A stretch of DNA of 49,776 nucleotides from Bacillota bacterium (GCA_015059375.1 SVAN01000007.1:1-49776); one strand, 5' to 3'; counted from the first letter of the stretch, positions 23,511 through 32,193 are shown. Notes: a model not told the origin generated them from the sequence alone. Program-made: numbers and translations.

Positions 23511-26425
23511 TTGGCATCCTCAAGCTTAACGCTAACAAGTTTAGAAACTCCACTTTCTTGCATTGTTATGCCATATAAGATGTCCGCATACTCCATCATT
23601 TTTTTCTTATGGGTAATTAATATAAATTGACTTTGACTTTTCATGTTTGCTAAATATTCGCCAAACATATTTACATTTTCTTCATCTAATGCTGCTTCAG
23701 CTTCGTCTAAGACGATGAAAGGAACTGGTTTTACATTTAAAATTGCGAAAATTAAACAAATGGCTGTCAGAGCTTTTTCTCCTCCAGATAAAGAAGCTGT
23801 CGAATTTAGTTTTTTTCCAGGAGGAACTGCTAAAATATTAATACCAGTATTTAGTAGGTCACTCTCATCTGCTAGTTTTAATAAACCATTCCCCCCTTTA
23901 AACATAATCCTAAATACTTTAGAAAATTCCTTAGCAATTTGATCAAATGATTTTTTGAATTTATCTTTCATAATTTCGTCCATCTCGCTAATAACACATA
24001 GCAGTTCCTTAGAGGATGTATCTAAATCGTTTCTTTGTTTATCTAAAAAATCATAGCGTCTTTTTAATCTATCATATTCATCAATACTTCCTAAATTGGC
24101 ATTTGGCAACTGCCTTAATTGAGATTTTAGCTTACTAACCATATTTCGAGCTATTTCAATTTCCATGTCTAATGAGTAATTATTATTGGCATATTCATAT
24201 GTCATATTATATTCATTTGTTAAAGTATTCAATAAATTATCAATACGAACTTCATATTTTCCTAAATCTATTTCATTAGTTTTAATGGCATTATCTAATT
24301 TGTAATAATGATTATTTTGTTCCGCAACTTGTTTTTCAAGGTCACTAATTTTACCAGTAATATCAAATTTCTTACTCTGAATATTTTTAAGTTCTATTTC
24401 GCACAATTCTTTATTTTTTTGTTTGTCACTTAGTTCATTAATAATTTCATTAATTCGGTTATCAATTTGATTATTATCAATTGCTCCTAAACCTTTAATA
24501 TTGTCATTTATTTGGTTTAATTTACCTTGCAATATTGATAATGCTTGTTCTTTATTTTCGATGGCAATCCGGGCTTGGGAAATTTTTTTAGAAAGTTCAC
24601 CATTACTGTTAACAAGTATATCATACTTACTATTTTCGTTTTTAAGCGATAAGTTAATCGTGTCTAGCAATTGTTTCTTACCATCTAATTCTTTTTTTAA
24701 TTTATTTAATAGTGATCGATCATGTGATTCTTTACTGCCGGTTCCCCCAGCAATTGAACCACCTGGGAAGATTACTTCTCCTTCTAAGGAAACCATTTTA
24801 TACTTATAATCTACAACTTTAGCTATAGCAAATAAATCATCAATCGAATCTACGATTAGCACATTTCCCAGTTGATTTTCAATAATATCTTTATATTGTT
24901 TATTGAAAGTCAACAAATCTGAAGCAATTCCGATGAATCCAGGGAGCGATGCTATAGTATATTCTATATCTTTTGAAAGGTGACGAGATTTAATTGTGTC
25001 AATTGGGAAAAAAGTTGCCCTTCCTAAATGGTTTTCTTTAAGATAATTAATTGCCTCTTTAGCAGCTTTCATGTCATCAACAATAATGAAATTAGCATTA
25101 GCTCCTAGGGCAGTGTTAATTGCTGTTCTGTGTGCTTCATTAATATCTATTACGTTACCTATTGTATTATGAATTCCCGAAAGACGAGGATTATTAATAA
25201 TGCTACTTACACTTCTTGGTAAAAAAACATTATTTTCTAGATTGCTAGTCTCAATATTAATTTTGTTTTGCAATTCTAAAATTTCTTTATTTACTTTATT
25301 ATAATCATTAGTGTACGCGCTGATTTTCATCTTGGTTTTAAGTTCTTCATCAGATTGAATGTGATAATTTCGTACTTCTTCTTGCATATTTTCCTTAAGG
25401 GAAGATAATTCTTTGTCGGTAACTGCAATATTTTTTTCGACTTCTAATTTTTCTTCATTTAGAGCAATTAAATTAGTATCAATTGTTTCTTTATCTAGTT
25501 TATATTTGGCTCTTTCTAAATTTATTTGTTTTTGACTATTTAAAGTAGAAATATTATCACTTAATGTAATAATCTTTTGATTTAATTCTGAAATTTGCTC
25601 ATCTATTTTAACATTTTCTAATTTTAATTTTTCTAATTCTTCCGGTTTGTTTATATCAAGCGATTCAAGTTCTTTTTGAATTATCTCATTTTCCTTTTTT
25701 AATTTTTCAAATTTTGAGGTTAAAGCAGTAATATCGTAAGCAATTAAGGAAACCTCAACATTTTCCAGTTCCTTTTTTATTGATACGTATTTTGTAGCAT
25801 CATCTTTTTGCTTTTCCAATGGTTTTAACGATGCCTCTAACTCTTTAATTATCAAAATAACTCTAGTTAAGTTCTCTTTTGTGCCTTCTAATTTTTTTAA
25901 CGCTTCTTCTTTTCTCTTCTTATATTTTAATACTCCGGCAGCACTTTCAAATAAAATTCTTCTTTCGCTAGATTTATTTTCTACTAAAGCGTTAATATTT
26001 CCTTGTGAAATAATATTAAATTTCGACGTTACATCAATCAGTAAGTCTGAGACATCTTTAAGTCTAACTCGAGCATTATTAATAAAATATTCATTTTCTC
26101 CTGAACGATATATTACTCTTTTGATTTCTACTTCATTAAACTCTGTATTTAATCTTTTATCTGAGTTATCAAACAAAATAGCTACACTAGCTTTTTTCTG
26201 CTCTTCTCTTGTTTTAGAGCCACTAAAAATTACATCACTCATTGAGCTTTCGCCCCGTAAGGACTTTACGCTTTGTTCTCCTAAAACCCATAAAATTGCA
26301 TCAACTACATTACTTTTCCCACTACCATTTGGCCCAACTATTGCACAAATTCCTGAACTAAAATCTAATTCTAGCTTATCGGCAAAAGATTTAAAACCTT
26401 GAACTTTAATACTTTTAATATACAT
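23507..26425 (-). CDS. smc: Chromosome segregation ATPase Smc (short form)
   Basis: Smc organises and segregates the chromosome with ScpA/ScpB. The N-terminal head begins YIKSIKVQGFKSFAD with Walker A GPNGSGKSN (31-39). A coiled-coil arm runs from about 165 to 400, the hinge lies at about 405-545 (GIHNTIGNVIDINEAHRTA), the return arm follows, and the C-terminal head carries LSGGEKALTA and Walker B FIVLDEAEAALDEEN. At 972 aa it is about 200 residues shorter than Bacillus Smc (about 1186) and matches Mollicutes proteins (about 980); the loss is in both arms. It is 3 bp after rnc, the usual Firmicutes order. Confidence 0.96.
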   Translation of the reverse strand: MYIKSIKVQGFKSFADKLELDFSSGICAIVGPNGSGKSNVVDAILWVLGEQSVKSLRGESSMSDVIFSGSKTREEQKKASVAILFDNSDKRLNTEFNEVEIKRVIYRSGENEYFINNARVRLKDVSDLLIDVTSKFNIISQGNINALVENKSSERRILFESAAGVLKYKKRKEEALKKLEGTKENLTRVILIIKELEASLKPLEKQKDDATKYVSIKKELENVEVSLIAYDITALTSKFEKLKKENEIIQKELESLDINKPEELEKLKLENVKIDEQISELNQKIITLSDNISTLNSQKQINLERAKYKLDKETIDTNLIALNEEKLEVEKNIAVTDKELSSLKENMQEEVRNYHIQSDEELKTKMKISAYTNDYNKVNKEILELQNKINIETSNLENNVFLPRSVSSIINNPRLSGIHNTIGNVIDINEAHRTAINTALGANANFIIVDDMKAAKEAINYLKENHLGRATFFPIDTIKSRHLSKDIEYTIASLPGFIGIASDLLTFNKQYKDIIENQLGNVLIVDSIDDLFAIAKVVDYKYKMVSLEGEVIFPGGSIAGGTGSKESHDRSLLNKLKKELDGKKQLLDTINLSLKNENSKYDILVNSNGELSKKISQARIAIENKEQALSILQGKLNQINDNIKGLGAIDNNQIDNRINEIINELSDKQKNKELCEIELKNIQSKKFDITGKISDLEKQVAEQNNHYYKLDNAIKTNEIDLGKYEVRIDNLLNTLTNEYNMTYEYANNNYSLDMEIEIARNMVSKLKSQLRQLPNANLGSIDEYDRLKRRYDFLDKQRNDLDTSSKELLCVISEMDEIMKDKFKKSFDQIAKEFSKVFRIMFKGGNGLLKLADESDLLNTGINILAVPPGKKLNSTASLSGGEKALTAICLIFAILNVKPVPFIVLDEAEAALDEENVNMFGEYLANMKSQSQFILITHKKKMMEYADILYGITMQESGVSKLVSVKLEDAN

Positions 26426-26428
26426 AGT

Positions 26429-27076
26429 TTACCTTGCACATTTCCTTATTGCAGCTGCGGCTGCCTTTTGTTCGGCTTCTTTTTTTGATTTCCCAATTCC
26501 ACTGCCTAAAACAATTCCATCTACTACAACATTAACCTTAAATTGCATATTATGAGCTTCACCAGTAGATTCCACCAAAATATACTCTAAAGATTTTTTA
26601 TCAGTTTGAACTAATTCTTGTAAACTGGTTTTGTAATCACTAAAAAAACCTTCATGATTTTCAACGTAAGGTATAACTATTTCATAAATATATTTTTGAC
26701 ATACTTCTAACCCACATTCTAAATATATTACAGCAAGTACGGCTTCAAAAGTATCGGCAATAATTGTGTCGTTAATATGGCCAACTAAGCCGTGACCAAC
26801 TCTAATATATTTGTCATATCCCACTTGCTTAACATAACAAGCTAAAGCTTCTTCACAAACAAAGCTAGAACGCTCTTTGGACATTTGTCCTTCCTTTAAT
26901 GTTGTGTTTTTGTAAAAATACTCACTCATGATTACTTGCAATACAGCATCACCCAAAAACTCTAATCTTTCGTAATCTTCACAATGATTCTCGTATGCAT
27001 ATGAAGAATGAGTAAGGGCTGTTAATAGTAAATTTTGATTTTTAATTTTTATTCCATATTTACTTAGAAAGTCCAT
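26429..27076 (-). CDS. rnc: Ribonuclease III
   Basis: RNase III cuts double-stranded RNA, including rRNA precursors. The catalytic signature ERLEFLGDAVL lies at about 36-46, with E39 and D43 as expected acidic residues, and later DTFEAVLAVIY. A C-terminal double-stranded RNA-binding domain (about 146-213) starts DYKTSLQELVQ and ends KKEAEQKAAAAAI. At 215 aa it is slightly shorter than the family's 220-250. It starts the rnc-smc operon from a good promoter that overlaps the yidD promoter. Confidence 0.95.
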   Translation of the reverse strand: MDFLSKYGIKIKNQNLLLTALTHSSYAYENHCEDYERLEFLGDAVLQVIMSEYFYKNTTLKEGQMSKERSSFVCEEALACYVKQVGYDKYIRVGHGLVGHINDTIIADTFEAVLAVIYLECGLEVCQKYIYEIVIPYVENHEGFFSDYKTSLQELVQTDKKSLEYILVESTGEAHNMQFKVNVVVDGIVLGSGIGKSKKEAEQKAAAAAIRKCAR

Positions 27077-27104
27077 TATTTCACCTATCCTACTTACGAC
27101 TTAT

Positions 27105-27155
27105 AGTATAACATAGAACAATATATTTGTAAATTTAATAAAAAAGTAGTACAAT
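27105..27155. promoter_or_regulatory. Divergent promoters with overlapping -35 boxes (rnc-smc / yidD)
   Basis: Minus strand: TTTACA (complement of 27128-27133), a 17-bp spacer, TATACT (27105-27110, with TGT before it). Plus strand: TTGTAA (27127-27132), a 17-bp spacer, TACAAT (27150-27155). The two -35 boxes use the same bases, so the two directions should compete for RNA polymerase. Confidence 0.7.
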
Positions 27156-27173
27156 TATTTTATGTGGTGGTTT

Positions 27174-27395
27174 ATGAAATTAATAATTATATATTTAATT
27201 AGAGGTTATCAAATAATCCCCTTTACAGGACATAAAATGTGTCGTTTCACACCAACCTGTAGTGAATATATGATAGAAGCCATTGATAAATATGGAATAA
27301 TTAAAGGTTTAAAACTAGGAATAAAAAGAATAAAAAGATGTCGCCCTTTTGGTGACAGTGGGTTCGATCCGGTTCCCATCAAGGAGGAAATTTAA
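27174..27395 (+). CDS. yidD: Membrane protein insertion efficiency factor YidD
   Basis: YidD is a small amphipathic membrane-associated protein that aids YidC-dependent insertion. The signature runs [10 protein letters not shown]...[15 protein letters not shown]...RCRPF with three conserved cysteines, then a GFDPVP end. I prefer ATG at 27174 (73 aa, GGTGG just upstream). The in-frame ATG at 27162 lies about at the predicted transcription start and has no ribosome site. It directly abuts the ZnuA-like lipoprotein gene, which starts on the base after its stop. Confidence 0.9.
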   Translation: MKLIIIYLIRGYQIIPFTGHKMCRFTPTCSEYMIEAIDKYGIIKGLKLGIKRIKRCRPFGDSGFDPVPIKEEI

Positions 27396-28259
27396 TTGAA
27401 AAAATATAAATATGGATTTTTAGCACTGTGTTTATTAGTGCTATTTTTTGCAACTTCGTGTTCGTTTAAAACAGATAATCTCGAAGATGCAACAATATAT
27501 ACAACGGTTTATCCGATTAATTTTTTAACTAACTACTTATATAAAGATTATGCGACAATTTCAAGCATCTATCCGCTTGATTGCGATATTTCCACTTATG
27601 AACTTACGGATAAACAAGTTAAGAATTATGCTAAAGGAGATTTATTTATCTACAATGGTCTTACGAGTGAGAAGGAAACAGCTAAAACATTACTTAACAA
27701 AAACCAAAATTTACTTATTATCGACGTTTCATATGGGCTAACATTAAATTACGCTCCCGAAGAGCTTTGGTTGAGTCCTAACAATTATTTAATGCTTGCT
27801 AAAAACATTAAAGATAATCTTCAAGAGTATTTAACAAGCAAGATTATTATTGAAAAAATTGATGATAATTATAAGATATTTCAAGAACAAATATCATTAA
27901 TGGACGCTTCACTACATTCCCTTGGAAAAAATGCATCGGAGAATAATAAAAATATTATCGTCACTTCAAGTAATATGTTTAAATACCTTGAAAATTACGG
28001 ATTTAGTGTTATCAGTCTTCAGGATGAAAACAATTTAAAAGAAAATAAGTTAGATGCCATAAAAAGCAACTTTAAAACTGGTAAATATACATACATTTTA
28101 GTAGCGGATACCGACGAAGATAATGAAATAATTAAAGATTTAACAACTAACTATAAAGCTAAAAGCATTATTGTAGATACATTAACAATGTCTTTAACCG
28201 GTGATTACTTTGATGTGATGACTAAATATATTGAAAATATTAAAACTATCGTATCTTAA
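27396..28259 (+). CDS. Lipoprotein resembling ZnuA/TroA metal-binding proteins, ligands missing
   Basis: This 287-aa protein has a lipobox (FATSC, Cys near 22) and aligns by eye with cluster A-I metal-binding ABC substrate proteins. IYTTVYPI, LTDKQVKNYAKGDLFIYNG, LWLSPNNYLMLAKNI and a final DTL segment are all family-like. The three histidine ligands are absent: DPHxYEPT reads DISTYELT, DPHVWLDP reads EELWLSPN, and the third-site H is within TSSNMFKYLENYGF. It starts at TTG behind AAGGAGG. No permease or ATPase gene is adjacent. It may bind another ligand or act as a non-transport lipoprotein. Confidence 0.75.
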   Translation: MKKYKYGFLALCLLVLFFATSCSFKTDNLEDATIYTTVYPINFLTNYLYKDYATISSIYPLDCDISTYELTDKQVKNYAKGDLFIYNGLTSEKETAKTLLNKNQNLLIIDVSYGLTLNYAPEELWLSPNNYLMLAKNIKDNLQEYLTSKIIIEKIDDNYKIFQEQISLMDASLHSLGKNASENNKNIIVTSSNMFKYLENYGFSVISLQDENNLKENKLDAIKSNFKTGKYTYILVADTDEDNEIIKDLTTNYKAKSIIVDTLTMSLTGDYFDVMTKYIENIKTIVS

Positions 28260-28288
28260 TTGACAAATGAGCTGCTTTCTAGTAAAAT
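28260..28288 (+). promoter_or_regulatory. Promoter of tRNA-Ser
   Basis: TTGACA, a 17-bp spacer and TAAAAT (28283-28288) lie 19 bp upstream of the tRNA-Ser 5' end. Confidence 0.75.
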
Positions 28289-28307
28289 TAGAAATGTAGC
28301 TTGGTAT

Positions 28308-28399
28308 GGAGTAGTACTCAAGAGGCTGAAGAGGCGCCCCTGCTAAGGGTGTAGGTCGGGTTAACCGGCGCGAGAGTTCAAATCTCTCCTACTCCGCCA
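28308..28399 (+). tRNA. tRNA-Ser(GCT)
   Basis: The 92-nt gene has a long variable arm. The acceptor stem GGAGTAG pairs with CTACTCC, then discriminator G and encoded CCA. The anticodon loop CTGCTAA gives GCT, between stems CGCCC and GGGTG. Confidence 0.96.
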
Positions 28400-28411
28400 T
28401 TATAAAAAAAT

Positions 28412-28440
28412 AAGAGCTTATAATATAAGTTCTTTTTTTA
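28412..28440 (+). terminator. Terminator of tRNA-Ser
   Basis: AAGAGCTTAT pairs with ATAAGTTCTT and is followed by a T-run. Confidence 0.8.
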
Positions 28441-28462
28441 TTGATTAATTAATTATTTATTC

Positions 28463-28488
28463 ACAAAAAAATCAAGCTTTCGCTTGAT
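28463..28488 (-). terminator. Terminator of the tRNA-Ile/tRNA-Glu unit
   Basis: On the minus strand ATCAAGC and GCTTGAT enclose a GAAA tetraloop and are followed by seven T. Confidence 0.88.
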
Positions 28489-28501
28489 CCATAATCTAAT
28501 T

Positions 28502-28578
28502 TGGTGACCCGTACGGGATTTGAACCCATGTATCCATGCGTGAAAGGCATGTGTGTTAAACCGCTTCACCAACGGGCC
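28502..28578 (-). tRNA. tRNA-Glu(TTC)
   Basis: On the minus strand the acceptor GGCCCGT pairs with ACGGGTC, then A and encoded CCA. The anticodon stem is CATGC/GCATG with loop CTTTCAC, giving anticodon TTC. It is second in a unit behind tRNA-Ile, 6 bp away. Confidence 0.96.
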
Positions 28579-28584
28579 ATAAAA

Positions 28585-28661
<77 letters not shown>

Positions 28662-28681
28662 ACTTTTGCAAGTACTCTTTA

Positions 28682-28710
28682 ATTCTATCCTATTTTTATC
28701 AATAATGCAA
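28682..28710 (-). promoter_or_regulatory. Promoter of the tRNA-Ile/tRNA-Glu unit
   Basis: On the minus strand TTGCAT (28705-28710), a 17-bp spacer and TAGAAT (28682-28687). Confidence 0.65.
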
Positions 28711-28774
28711 CTATTTTTTATCTTTTTTTCACAAAATTTGCTAAATTACAGTTTTCTATGAAAAAAAGTTGGAT

Positions 28775-29104
28775 TTATTCCAACTCTTCCTCTTCAATAT
28801 TATCCAAGCCTATAAATTCATTTTCCAAAGTAGTATATTTAGTTTCAATTTTTTTAGCATCAGCAGTTTCTAATTGATACCATCCATTTTGAAACATTAA
28901 TTCAAAAGTTTCTCTTTGAAGTTTACTAAATGTATCAAAATGTTTTTTTAACTCTTTATATAAAACATCGTTACTTGCTTCATTAAGTATAATTGCATAA
29001 CTTGATACCGATTGTTTTAACGTTCCTAATAAACGATCTAAATAGTCTTTATCATTTAATTCAATTGAGTTAGGTACCAAGGTTTGTTTATTTTGAATTT
29101 TCAT
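28775..29104 (-). CDS. Spore coat CotF-like protein
   Basis: A 109-aa helical protein of the CotF-like coat family. The stretch LNDKDYLDRLLGTLKQSVSS followed by INEASND-type residues (ILNEASNDVLYKELKKHFDT) is the recognisable part, and the rest is a two-helix ferritin-like hairpin with an acidic tail. ATG at 29104 follows AAGGAGGCGC, which makes the longer in-frame start at 29128 unlikely. It overlaps the preceding gene by 17 bp. Its presence argues for sporulation or a coat-derived function; the family also occurs in non-sporulating relatives. Confidence 0.72.
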   Translation of the reverse strand: MKIQNKQTLVPNSIELNDKDYLDRLLGTLKQSVSSYAIILNEASNDVLYKELKKHFDTFSKLQRETFELMFQNGWYQLETADAKKIETKYTTLENEFIGLDNIEEEELE

Positions 29105-29318
29105 TTGCGCCTCCTTGTAAAATATCAAGAATTTCGCTCATAATTGTATAAAATTCTTTTGCGGCTTTTTGTAAATGTTTACTAATTTTTTCATCTTCAA
29201 CTAGTTCAATTGCTTCGACGGTATTTTTATAAGCCCCATAATTCCAATTAAACATATCCTGAAGATATTCTAGATCTTTTCCAGTTATAATATCTGGAAC
29301 TTTTTCATATTTTTCCAT
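29088..29318 (-). CDS. Small helical protein, probable spore-coat-associated partner
   Basis: A 76-aa acidic helical protein. DLEYLQDMFNWNYGAYK near residue 16 and the remaining helices resemble the short proteins that accompany CotF-like coat genes in Clostridia and Bacilli; I do not know a function. It starts at ATG behind AGGAGGAATTT and overlaps the CotF-like gene by 17 bp, so the two are translated together and may assemble together. Confidence 0.65.
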   Translation of the reverse strand: MEKYEKVPDIITGKDLEYLQDMFNWNYGAYKNTVEAIELVEDEKISKHLQKAAKEFYTIMSEILDILQGGANENSK

Positions 29319-29368
29319 AAATTCCTCCTAAAAATATTATGGTCTAATTCTTAGAAAGGATACATATC

Positions 29369-29431
29369 ATGAAGAAAACTTTTAAGAAAAATATATATAA
29401 GCAAATTAAATTATTTACAATAAAAGAATAA
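29369..29431 (+). CDS. Possible 20-aa basic peptide gene
   Basis: MKKTFKKNIYKQIKLFTIKE is preceded by GAAAGGA 8 nt before its ATG. It lies in the 180-bp spacer between the coat-like genes and tRNA-Lys. The peptide is strongly basic and amphipathic. It may be chance in AT-rich DNA; only the ribosome site supports it. Confidence 0.2.
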   Translation: MKKTFKKNIYKQIKLFTIKE

Positions 29432-29462
29432 CTATAATTCATTGACCTAATCAATAATTCCA

Positions 29463-29493
29463 ACAAAAAAAGGTTAACTTAAATTAACCTTTT
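29463..29493 (-). terminator. Terminator of tRNA-Lys
   Basis: AAAAGGTTAA and TTAACCTTTT form a hairpin with a short loop. The T-run on the minus strand follows. Confidence 0.8.
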
Positions 29494-29504
29494 AAATTTC
29501 CCTA

Positions 29505-29580
29505 TGGTGGGCTGTTAGGGATTCGAACCCTAGACCCACTGATTAAGAGTCAGTTGCTCTACCAACTGAGCTAACAGCCC
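29505..29580 (-). tRNA. tRNA-Lys(CTT)
   Basis: On the minus strand the 76-nt gene has acceptor GGGCTGT paired with ACAGCCC, then A and encoded CCA. The anticodon stem ACTGA/TCAGT holds loop CTCTTAA, giving anticodon CTT. Confidence 0.96.
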
Positions 29581-29600
29581 ATAAAGAACATTACTTATTA

Positions 29601-29609
29601 AGTATAACA
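29601..29609 (-). promoter_or_regulatory. Extended -10 promoter of tRNA-Lys
   Basis: On the minus strand TGTTATACT lies 20 bp upstream of the tRNA, with a weak TTTATT -35 at 17-bp spacing. Confidence 0.5.
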
Positions 29610-29652
29610 CAACATTTTCTAAAAATAAAGATTTTTTTATTTCTTAGAACTA

Positions 29653-29684
29653 AAAAACAGACTTTACATTGATAAGTCTGTTTT
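29653..29684 (-). terminator. Terminator of the LemA-DUF2207 operon
   Basis: On the minus strand AAAACAGACTT and AAGTCTGTTTTT pair around a 9-nt loop and end in a T-run. Confidence 0.85.
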
Positions 29685-29690
29685 CATATT

Positions 29691-31553
29691 TTAAAATCTG
29701 CCCCCACCGGAGCCGCCACCGCCGGAGAATCCTCCGCCTCCAGAAAAGCCACCGCCGAAACCACCGCCTGATGAACTATTAGAGCTTGCAATTTTAGCAT
29801 GAGCAGAATTGATAGCAGCATTAACAGTCGAGGCTACATTATCATTGATTAATGAATTGATAACAATATAATCATATGCTGAAAGTCCATTATCATAATT
29901 TTCAATATTAGGGACTTTAATTTCCATTTCTTTTCGAAGTTTATCTGCGAGTCCAAAGATGTGAGCATAAACTAGATATTTTTCCCATAGGGCAATTTGA
30001 GGTAAATCTCTTTCTGCAAAGTTACCAAAATCCTTAATAAAATTTTTAAGCCCATTCCATTTATTATAAAGATCAATTCCTAGTTTGGTTTTTTTAGTAC
30101 ATAAAACGACATATAACAAGCAAAAAATTCCAATCAAAAAGAAAAATACTGGTAAAGCTGAATATTCAACAAAAAACGGGATTATCAAGGCCGGAAATGC
30201 CGATATGATTGCTGCCCAAACTTTTTGTTTAGTATTCTTTTCATAAAACTGGCATTTTTCTGCTTCATTACGAGCATTCTTAATCCATTTATTATATTTC
30301 TTTATAAATTTTTCTGATTCACTTGTTGAATGTGATACTTTTTTTAAGTCATCTAGTTTGAATTCATGGCCGTTGCCAAAGTCATTTAAAAACCAAGTTC
30401 TTAACTCTGTTTCTCTGTCAGTTAAAGGTTCCTTTAAATTATTATCGTTACTAATCAAGGTATATGCTTTAACAATCTTCTTAGTTAATAATCCTTTTTC
30501 TTCCTCGTTTACTTTTATTAACAATCCTTTTTTATATATTATATTTAATAGAGAGGCCGAAAGCCCTTTCGAACTAATATTCCGATTCATCAGATACTCA
30601 ATAATATCAGGAGAATGTTCAGATGGAAAATCACGAAAATATTTATGATTAAAATTGCTTTGATATTCTTTATCAAATCGATGATAAACTTTATGTAAAA
30701 TATATAATTCCGTTATTCCCCATATTGTAATAACAAAATAATAAATATTTCGCATAATATGCGTTTTTTTCTGTTGTTTAACAATCTCTTCCTTTACCTT
30801 TTCACGATAAGCGTTAGCTTCATCAGCCAGTTTAGTTTCTTCATCAATAATTTGATTTAACATAGTTACGTTCGTTGTCTTATTGGTAGTTACTATAGTT
30901 TTATCAAAAGTCATTCGGATATCTACTGCTGTATTTGGCTCATAATCTTCGATATCAAAAGTAACATAATCTTTATTTGGCGATAAAGTTACGTTTCCCC
31001 AAAGCGGACCATGAGCCCAAGCCCGTAGATCACTGGTGCTTTTAGGAAGGATGACCGTAACCTTAACATTGTCCATAGCTTCGGTAAAAGAGCTATCTAG
31101 TAGATTAAGCCTTAGTTCTGCAATATCATTATGACTAACAACAACATTTTTAAGAATATATTCCAGATAAAACGCTTTATTTCTATTGCTAGGATTATAA
31201 AGCATAAAATCATGACTCGTAGAGTCCGTGCTTACCGTATAAACTAAACTATCCCCTTTTTGGGCAAAATCTACCTGCGAAAAGCACGTCCCAATTTCTG
31301 TTAAAGGTTTTCTCTTATCAGATTCACATACTCTAACTATTTCAAGATCATTTGCACTATAAAGCACAAAGTTGTTTTCAAAATACCTATAAGTTAGTTT
31401 TAAATTAAAACCATTATAATCGCCATCAATAGCAATGCTTTGGCGCACTAATAAATCGCCATTTTCTAATATTTTTATTTCCTCATCAAGGCGACTAGCA
31501 TTTACAACTATAGGAGAAAAAAACAAAATTAAAAATAACAGATATTTTTTCAT
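29691..31553 (-). CDS. DUF2207-domain membrane protein with glycine-rich tail
   Basis: A 620-aa membrane protein of the DUF2207 family (unknown function, often beside LemA). A signal peptide (about 1-19) precedes an extracytoplasmic beta-rich domain (to about 230). A membrane helix is near 268-288 and a hairpin of two more near 450-490. The last 30 residues are almost only Gly, Ser and Phe (GGGFGGGFSGGGGFSGGGGS). ATG at 31553 follows AAAGGAAAGTG, so the longer in-frame start at 31583 is discounted. It follows lemA by 41 bp in the same unit. Confidence 0.85.
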   Translation of the reverse strand: MKKYLLFLILFFSPIVVNASRLDEEIKILENGDLLVRQSIAIDGDYNGFNLKLTYRYFENNFVLYSANDLEIVRVCESDKRKPLTEIGTCFSQVDFAQKGDSLVYTVSTDSTSHDFMLYNPSNRNKAFYLEYILKNVVVSHNDIAELRLNLLDSSFTEAMDNVKVTVILPKSTSDLRAWAHGPLWGNVTLSPNKDYVTFDIEDYEPNTAVDIRMTFDKTIVTTNKTTNVTMLNQIIDEETKLADEANAYREKVKEEIVKQQKKTHIMRNIYYFVITIWGITELYILHKVYHRFDKEYQSNFNHKYFRDFPSEHSPDIIEYLMNRNISSKGLSASLLNIIYKKGLLIKVNEEEKGLLTKKIVKAYTLISNDNNLKEPLTDRETELRTWFLNDFGNGHEFKLDDLKKVSHSTSESEKFIKKYNKWIKNARNEAEKCQFYEKNTKQKVWAAIISAFPALIIPFFVEYSALPVFFFLIGIFCLLYVVLCTKKTKLGIDLYNKWNGLKNFIKDFGNFAERDLPQIALWEKYLVYAHIFGLADKLRKEMEIKVPNIENYDNGLSAYDYIVINSLINDNVASTVNAAINSAHAKIASSNSSSGGGFGGGFSGGGGFSGGGGSGGGRF

Positions 31554-31594
31554 ATTCACTTTCCTTTTAAAATTAAAAGGCAAATTGCTTTGCC

Positions 31595-32158
31595 TTAAAA
31601 TTTAACACTTACGTTTTGTCTTTCGGCTTCAGAAGCTTCGAAAAATTTTTCTTTAGTAAAATGGAACATATTCGCAACTATATTTGATGGAAAAAGTTCA
31701 ATCTTATTGTTTAAACTTAACACCGAATCGTTATAAAATTGTCGAGCATAAGTAATCTTTTCTTCAGCTGTTGAAAGTTCATTTTGTAAATTTAAAAAAC
31801 TTTCATTAGCTTTTAAATCAGGATAACTTTCAGTTAAAGCAAAAAGCTTATTAATTGCTTGAGTTAATTCTCCATCCGCTTTTAGCTGTTCTTCAGGAGT
31901 CCCAGCAGAAAGATACTTATTTCGAGCATTAATAACTTTTTCTAAAGTGTCTTGTTCATGTTTAGCATAACCCTTAACGGTCTCTACTAAATTGGGGATT
32001 AAATCAAATCTTCTTTTTAATTGAACATCAATCTGACTTAATTGATCTTTAACTCGATTACGCAAAACAACTAAGTGATTTCGAGTTGAGATAATATAAA
32101 GCCCAATAAGTAAAATAATAGCTACTATTACTAAAACCACTATCAATGTAGTATCCAT
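31595..32158 (-). CDS. lemA: LemA family protein
   Basis: A 187-aa protein with one N-terminal membrane helix (about 5-24) and a long helical body. ISTRNHLVVLRNRVKDQLSQ, QLKRRFDLIPNLVETVKGYA and the final region around FPSNIVANMFHF are typical of LemA. LemA proteins have no settled biochemical role; they are often paired with DUF2207 or TPM-domain membrane proteins, as here. The start follows AGGAGGGTA. It has an extended -10 promoter about 27 bp upstream. Confidence 0.92.
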   Translation of the reverse strand: MDTTLIVVLVIVAIILLIGLYIISTRNHLVVLRNRVKDQLSQIDVQLKRRFDLIPNLVETVKGYAKHEQDTLEKVINARNKYLSAGTPEEQLKADGELTQAINKLFALTESYPDLKANESFLNLQNELSTAEEKITYARQFYNDSVLSLNNKIELFPSNIVANMFHFTKEKFFEASEAERQNVSVKF

Positions 32159-32184
32159 TTTTAATACCCTCCTTTACTATCATC

Positions 32185-32193
32185 AGTATATCA
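32185..32193 (-). promoter_or_regulatory. Extended -10 promoter of lemA
   Basis: On the minus strand TGATATACT precedes the lemA ribosome-binding site by about 11 bp. Confidence 0.55.

Noticed and set aside
29691-29790. Gly-rich tail of the DUF2207 protein as a separate repeat element
   Set aside because: The Gly/Ser/Phe-rich end is typical for this family and is in frame with the gene.
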